Below, in pieces: positions 60,601 through 64,000 of a stretch of 64,000 nucleotides of DNA. This stretch comes from Diadema setosum (Eukaryota; Echinodermata; Echinoidea; Diadematoida; Diadematidae): the NCBI RefSeq assembly GCF_964275005.1, contig NC_092689.1, forward strand, positions 10,367,879-10,431,878, in the 5' to 3' direction. Positions within the stretch are counted from its first letter, which is position 1. Each line of letters starts with the position of its first letter. A model generated the notes under the pieces. That model was not told the origin of the DNA and did no database searches. It saw only the letters and a list, made by a program, of their open reading frames with translations. Position numbers and translations under genes: made by a program.

Positions 60601-60808
60601 GATGGAATTTCCCTTGAAGTCTTTCAAACAGTCTGATCCAGGAGGGAATGATGTGGTGTGTACTCACAGCTTATTGAGGTACTCCTTCCTCAGTAGACGC
60701 ATTGAGCGGGCAAGATAGAAGTGGCAGACCATGACCAGCTGGGTCATCTTCAGGAACTGAGTGGCCAGCTCCATCCATGGGTAGCTCATGAACAGCCAGT
60801 GGAACATT
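48506..60808 (-). CDS. Multi-pass membrane protein (GPR137/TOM1-like layout), C-terminal ~270 residues in eight exons
   Basis: Eight minus-strand exons join in consistent phase: 60668-60808, 59289-59386, 56670-56811, 55639-55703, 55053-55087, 51142-51186, 50386-50478 and 48506-48694. All borders are GT-AG, and the stop is at 48506-48508. The product has at least five hydrophobic helices: FHWLFMSYPW to CHFYLARS; VVLPVLLLFGLYFLAVTVAG; FWVMLSAMECVLVQMFMCCG; WSIIIAFELSSIATLIY; and SIVYLVLM to LTLLIVF. A basic loop (LRSTRRKQKR) and a Ser/Pro-rich hydrophilic tail ending NGLPVSA follow cytosolic-loop style. Helix order, the WL...YP opening and the last helix with a central Pro resemble the seven-helix GPR137/TOM1 group, which would need two more helices upstream. 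That match is by eye and weak. Upstream exons were not found before 64000. The first exon begins A|ATG, so a start there is possible but unlikely. Confidence 0.7.
49306..49454. mobile_element. 149-bp MITE with CCAGGGGGGTGTTTC ends
   Basis: CCAGGGGGGTGTTTCATCAA and its mirror form a perfect 22-bp inverted repeat. The arms continue to pair as CGGCGCTGAC and GTCAGCGCCG. It sits in the last intron of the minus-strand gene. Confidence 0.85.
49760..49900. repeat. ATTCAATTCAA-type retroposon-like tail
   Basis: AATTCAATTATATTCGATTC is followed by GTTTATTCATTTC, an array-plus-TTTATT arrangement similar to 59755 and 6970. No ORF is attached. Confidence 0.45.
50386..50478 (-). CDS. Membrane protein exon g
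   Basis: The acceptor CCGTCAG and the donor GTGAGTTT flank 31 codons. FFKIIVPILTLLIVF continues the last helix, then an acidic segment (DRDPDGD) starts the tail. Confidence 0.74.
51142..51186 (-). CDS. Membrane protein exon f (45-nt microexon)
   Basis: The acceptor TACCACAG and the donor GTGAGTAG flank 15 codons, HDSNVSYSIVYLVLM, with a possible N-glycosylation sequon (NVS) before the start of the last helix. Confidence 0.62.
52164..52628. repeat. Three ~145-bp tandem units with DR1 motifs
   Basis: CATGACCCAAACTTTCA begins at 52182, 52327 and 52479. The units share GGGTAATACATGTATACAC and ATATCTTCAGGCATTCAATA. Each junction carries TGACCTTTGACCT, and one junction has an extra TTGACCT. Confidence 0.85.
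52741..52797. repeat. ACGG tetranucleotide array
   Basis: About fourteen ACGG units with two AAGG variants, inside the right end of the 51384 element. Confidence 0.9.
53834..54195. mobile_element. ATGCCTCCGCC-ended element, short copy
   Basis: AACTAGAAATGTCGCTATGG and ATGCCTCCGCCATAATGCAT match the start of the 51384 element, and CTGGCGGAGGCATAA matches its end. The repeat interior is missing; a T-run at 54152-54170 marks the junction. Confidence 0.75.
54402..54725. mobile_element. MITE with TCAGGGTTC ends
   Basis: TCAGGGTTCACAGC mirrors GCTGGGAACCCTGA with one mismatch. The body repeats CCCTGATTTT/CCCTGACTTTT several times. It lies in the intron between exons e and f. Confidence 0.65.
55053..55087 (-). 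CDS. Membrane protein exon e (35-nt microexon)
   Basis: Between TTGTTGCAG and GTGAGTAA, 35 bases encode MDGLLKCSDVY in phase, a short loop with one Cys. It is too short to find by ORF length and was placed by splice sites and phase. Confidence 0.6.
55639..55703 (-). CDS. Membrane protein exon d
   Basis: The acceptor TTCACACAG and the donor A|GTAAGT are both strong. 65 bases encode SIIIAFELSSIATLIYDSYM, a helix containing Glu and Asp near its ends. Phase fits the neighbours. Confidence 0.72.
55801..55959. mobile_element. MITE with GGGCCCC ends, copy 2
   Basis: GGGCCCCATTTCATGAAAAG and its near inverse TTTTATGAAATGGGGCCC bound 159 bp. The internal GCAACTCTTGCTGGAATGGC pairs with GCCATTCCGGCAAGAGTTGC. 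It has the same family and length as 20622-20781. Confidence 0.82.
56670..56811 (-). CDS. Membrane protein exon c
   Basis: The acceptor AATTTCAG opens in phase with exon b and completes CGDPFW. A helix (MLSAMECVLVQMFMCCGIYI) is followed by a strongly basic loop, KKLNEV to RRKQKRDLW. The donor is G|GTACAG. The high G+C contrasts with the flanks. Confidence 0.78.
57551..58080. repeat. Interspersed-repeat-like block
   Basis: It begins GTGACCCGCTACAACAAAAG and continues about 500 bp without coding signal. I associate this opening with dispersed repeats in marine invertebrates from general familiarity only. No second copy lies in the window. Confidence 0.3.
58384..58775. mobile_element. TTAA-flanked inverted-repeat element (384 bp)
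   Basis: TTAA at 58384-58387 and 58772-58775. The left arm GGTTGAGGTGGGGATT mirrors AATCCTCACCTCGGCC, and the inner arms TATTTGATGAAAATTGGTTT and ACCGATTTTCATCAAATAAA also pair. There is no ORF of note. It lies in the intron between exons b and c. Confidence 0.78.
59099..59121. repeat. C homopolymer (23 bases)
   Basis: The longest G/C homopolymer in the window; it lies in the intron between exons b and c. Confidence 0.85.
59289..59386 (-). CDS. Membrane protein exon b
   Basis: The acceptor CATTTAG follows a T-rich tract. 32 full codons encode a 23-residue hydrophobic helix beginning VVLPVLLLFG, then TKSLSNTCG, an extracytosolic-type loop with a Cys. The donor is G|GTTTGT. Confidence 0.75.
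59755..59850. repeat. ATTCAATTCAA-type retroposon-like tail
   Basis: Repeated AATTC units lead into AATTTATTTTCATATTTC, resembling the block at 49760. Confidence 0.45.
60109..60272. mobile_element. GGCGGATCCAG repeat, fuller copy
   Basis: The left end is CAACGGTGGGTCCGG and the right end CTGGATCCGCCACTG, a decayed inverted pair. The TTTCTTTTGTTTT and AAATAAAGGGG blocks match the element at 38548. It lies 400 bp from exon a. Confidence 0.65.
60668..60808 (-). CDS. Membrane protein exon a (first visible)
   Basis: The acceptor TATGTTTCAG precedes A|ATG. It encodes 46 residues from MFHWLF through KMTQLVMVCHFYLARS to KEYLNK and ends in phase 2 at the donor GTGAGTA. One hydrophobic helix with a Pro-Trp pair is followed by a basic stretch (RLLRKEY). 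Confidence 0.75.
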
Positions 60809-60947
60809 CTGAAACATAGTACAGCAAATATGGGGGAAAATTTTCGTTATTTGTTTCAACGAGCCGAAAAGAAACAAACAAAATGAATCACATGATAAAA
60901 ACAAAACATGAAGAAAATGAACACACACACAAACACATTAATCACAC

Positions 60948-60967
60948 CAAGGAGGTATACCTCCTTG
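60948..60967. repeat. 20-bp perfect palindrome (CAAGGAGGT type)
   Basis: CAAGGAGGTATACCTCCTTG is self-complementary, flanked by ATCACAC on the left and GATCACAC on the right, like the CAGGGAGGT palindromes elsewhere in the window. Confidence 0.85.
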
Positions 60968-61052
60968 ATCACACACATCTCACACACATCAGTTACACAA
61001 TCATCATAAAAGCATGCGTGTGATTTGGGGTAGCAAATACATACCCTTAACC

Positions 61053-61423
61053 TACAGCTTCACCTCTCCTATCCGGCCTCCCTTATCAAAATCAGGATCC
61101 CTCTATTATCTGGATGCGATCTTGCCGTGATTTTGTTTGTTTGTTTGTTTTTTTTGTTTGTTTTTGGTTGTTGGTTTTTTTTTTGGGGGGGGGGTGTTTT
61201 GTTGGGGCTTTTTTTCTATCTAATGATCACAGGAAAAGGGGGGATTTCAAGCTCAAGCAAAATTCTTACACAAACTCACATTAATTCAGGGTATGGTACA
61301 TGAGATCGTTCTACGGCAGCTGCATGTACGTACACTAAACATCAAGTCTCCCATATCCGGCCAAATCCTTTATCCGGATTGGCACCGGTCATAACATGTC
61401 CGGATAGGAGAGGTTGGACTGTA
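61053..61423. mobile_element. Pogo/Tigger-like MITE (367 bp) with TA target
   Basis: CAGCTTCACCTCTCCTATCC mirrors GGATAGGAGAGGTTGGACTG with four mismatches, and TA lies at both tips. The CTCTCCTATCCGG terminus is typical of pogo-type elements as I recall them. Poly-T/G sequence at 61133-61210 fills the middle. Confidence 0.7.
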
Positions 61424-64000
61424 CACACAGGAATCTGCATACAGCCATCTGCAATCTCCTCCTCAAAAAAGACACATGCCCCTTTAATTTTCATGAAATT
61501 CTACTTTCAGATTGCTCAATTTTGACCATAAATCCCTACATAAAGGCTGTATGGCCCAATCAGTTTTGATGATTAATTTTGTTATTGGAGGGTAAATGTG
61601 GGCAGTTTCTCTGCTCATGCGATTGACTATCACTTTCTACTTTTGTATAGTTTAATATGGAGCACAGATTATGCACTTGCTATGAAGCACTATATATCAA
61701 GACAATTATAAATCAGTTTTGATGTTTTTGCTTTGACAGAAACTGAGTATAATTTCTCTGCTTATTACTCACGACCGACTCTCACTTCCCACACCTTTTT
61801 AATACAAATTCATATGCAGCATAGATTATTCATTAACAATGAATGTCAACACGGCTCTAATAAGAGATACATACATGTTTACCAAAATGCTAAATAAAGA
61901 CTACAAACACTTGTTGAAATTTGTTAAAAACAGGATGGATGCTGGTGGGTGTAACAATACATTTTGAAAACTTTGTAAAGGATCTTGTAAGTGTGAATAC
62001 ATGTATCGATCCCTTGTATGACCATTACCATGTTTGTTGGGTTCTTCAGTATTAATTCCTACCTACCAAGATCCTGGTTTTAAAAGACTGTAGTTACTTT
62101 TTTTTTCCCCCTTGCCTAGGGAGATGAGATATTCTGGAAGATCTGACTTTCCAAACAAAATCTCACCTGAACGCATTAATACAATTCACATACATAGTCA
62201 TTATGAGCTAAAATCAAAATTTTTAGTTGAGACTCCCACCAAAATGCCAAAATTACATCATAAATGACAGCTCATGTGTTTGACTACCAGAATACATACA
62301 ATGAAATGTAGAAAAACACAAATATCAATGTGAAAAACAGGAAATATAATCATACCTGATCATGATCAGAAGACTTAGATCAGTATACATATGTACCTCT
62401 GTAAAACATTACTGGGTAAAATTAGAACTGCTGAATTCTCACGGTAACACGGTAACAAAAATTTTTCCCAAGAAAATATCTGACCACAAAAATCCCTAAA
62501 TGCATGATTTGCAAATCTGCATCTGTGCACATGCTTTGATTATTAAAAACATGGTACTATAGTATTCAGTAGGTGTTTTTCTCCCCTTCCTGTTTTTGTT
62601 TTCATAAATTTCACTTCACAGGATGCAGAATATATGTCAGGATGCACAGTGTGCAAACCAAGTAAAAAAAGAATTCTGGATCTACTCTTTCATCTTTTCA
62701 TTTCCTCTGAACTTTAAGAAAAAAAAAACATAATGAGAGATTACAAACTCTTTTTAGAATAAGAATACCAACTCACAAATGTGAGTAAGAAAATCATGGG
62801 TACCAGTCATGAATATATTCTTTCATCTTGCCATTTCCTCTAAACTTAAAAAAAAAGCAGAATATAAACTCTTTTTAGAATAAGGATACTAACTCATGAA
62901 GGTGAGTAATAATACCATGGGTACCAGTCATGAATGTCTCACAGGAGGAGGAAGAACTGACTGACTCTAGAAATCAAATCTGCACATGTCATGTTCAATT
63001 TGTTATGCTTTATTCTCTGGTATTCCCCAGGAATGGAATGCTTGCGGTCTGTAGTTATTTGAGTCTGAGGAACACAAACATCCTCATTGGCAGGTGCCTT
63101 GACTCCAGTGCTTCTACCGCCACCCCCCCCCCCCCCCTTTGAAGAGAATACATCAAATAAAATATCTACTGGGATGTACGTTATGGGAGTGGCAACTCTT
63201 CGTAATAGAATGCAAACAAATGTTTGAGTTCAAAGAGTTACAATAGGATGTCTACAAACATTCCACTACACTTATAAGTCATGCTCGCCACTGCTCTAGT
63301 TGCAAGAAGCAGTTTGGAGATGAAAAACGCATTGAATTATGATCTTCATCTCACCATAAAATCTTAGAAATGCTTGAACTAATTTAGAATAATTTAAGGA
63401 AGAATTCAATATTATAAACAGCTTCTTTGTAATGCACACATCGAAATAAAATGAAAATTAGGTCCTCTTAAAATGAATAAAAACCTTATATTTTTCTATG
63501 ATATGCACATTTGAGCATGTTAGGAGGGATCAAGTACTTTGCTAAAGCCTGTTCCAGCATGCTTTTGAACTTTTTGCTGTTAAAATTGACAGTTTTACAC
63601 TGAATTTTGATTTGCTGCTCCAAGTCAAGGCAAACACACATTGCAAGAGAGAGCAAACTGCAGCAGGGGGAAGTCTTTCCTGATGTGAGAGCACTAATCC
63701 CAACTACTGATACTCTCCTTTGTCAAAGCACATGGGTAACACAGTGTCTGCAGTTAAACGTAGAACTTCTCGGCAGTTGCCAACCATGACTTCAAGGAGA
63801 GCAGTACAATGTACATGATTGTCTCTCCCTCTCTACAATGTACAATGTAACACCTCCCTATTGAAACCCTGTGGGCATGCAATGACTGATGCACTGTCAG
63901 GCAAGCCTTAGGCAAGCTTTCTGGTAGCCTGTGACATTTTTTTCTCCTCATGGTATGCACAGAATTTCAAGGTAAATCTAGTCTAATGAGCACTACTGCA
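61424..64000. other. Gene-free stretch at the right edge
   Basis: No upstream exon of the minus-strand membrane protein could be found here. An ORF without ATG near 62930-63115 on the minus strand lacks splice sites. It contains a tandem duplication at 62685-62936 and a C-run at 63123-63138. Confidence 0.4.
62685..62936. repeat. Diverged ~130-bp tandem duplication
   Basis: CTTTCATCTT...CATTTCCTCT, AACTCTTTTTAGAATAAG and TGGGTACCAGTCATGAAT occur in the same order in both halves (break near 62817). Copies differ by several substitutions and a small deletion. Confidence 0.8.

Noticed and set aside
62930..63142. Possible upstream exon of the membrane protein on the minus strand
   Set aside because: The open frame exists but lacks a splice donor and hydrophobic content.

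Overview
This is animal nuclear DNA. It has AT-rich intergenic sequence, multi-exon genes with GT-AG introns, many microsatellites, long G/C and A/T homopolymers and numerous short inverted-repeat transposons. The repeats (GGGCCCC-ended and TTAA-flanked MITEs, and elements ending in ATGCCTCCGCCA with ACGG runs and TGACCTTTGACC arrays) and the gene content fit a marine invertebrate deuterostome, most likely an echinoderm such as a sea urchin. That assignment is by pattern memory and was not searched.

Layout. 1-17 kb: mostly non-coding, with two promoter-like CCAAT segments (481-728 and 8.34-8.78 kb), one protein-like minus-strand ORF near 5.4 kb, and MITEs at 10.5, 12.2 and 13.9 kb. 17.2-29.8 kb (+): a recognisable mitochondrial uncoupling protein gene (UCP1/2/3 type) with five coding exons, about 320 aa. 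As printed, one base is missing in coding exon 2. Its 3' UTR probably runs to about 32.7 kb. 33-37.5 kb: repeats, including a TTAA-flanked 1.1-kb inverted-repeat element with a second element inserted in it. 37.5-48.5 kb: no exon seen; possibly the long 3' UTR of the next gene or the gap after it. 48.5-60.8 kb (-): eight exons giving the last ~270 residues of a multi-pass membrane protein with at least five helices. Its layout resembles the GPR137/TOM1 seven-helix family, but its identity is uncertain. Its first exons are not seen and probably lie beyond the right edge. Its introns are full of MITEs. 61-64 kb: a pogo-like MITE and tandem duplications.

The two genes converge tail to tail. Nothing indicates that they work together. 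No tRNA, rRNA, CRISPR array or prokaryotic system was found. The least ordinary signals are the UCP frameshift, a repeat carrying an array of perfect DR1 nuclear-receptor half-site pairs, a TTAA-flanked foldback family with three members, and a set of tiny near-perfect palindromes built on CAGGGAGGT.
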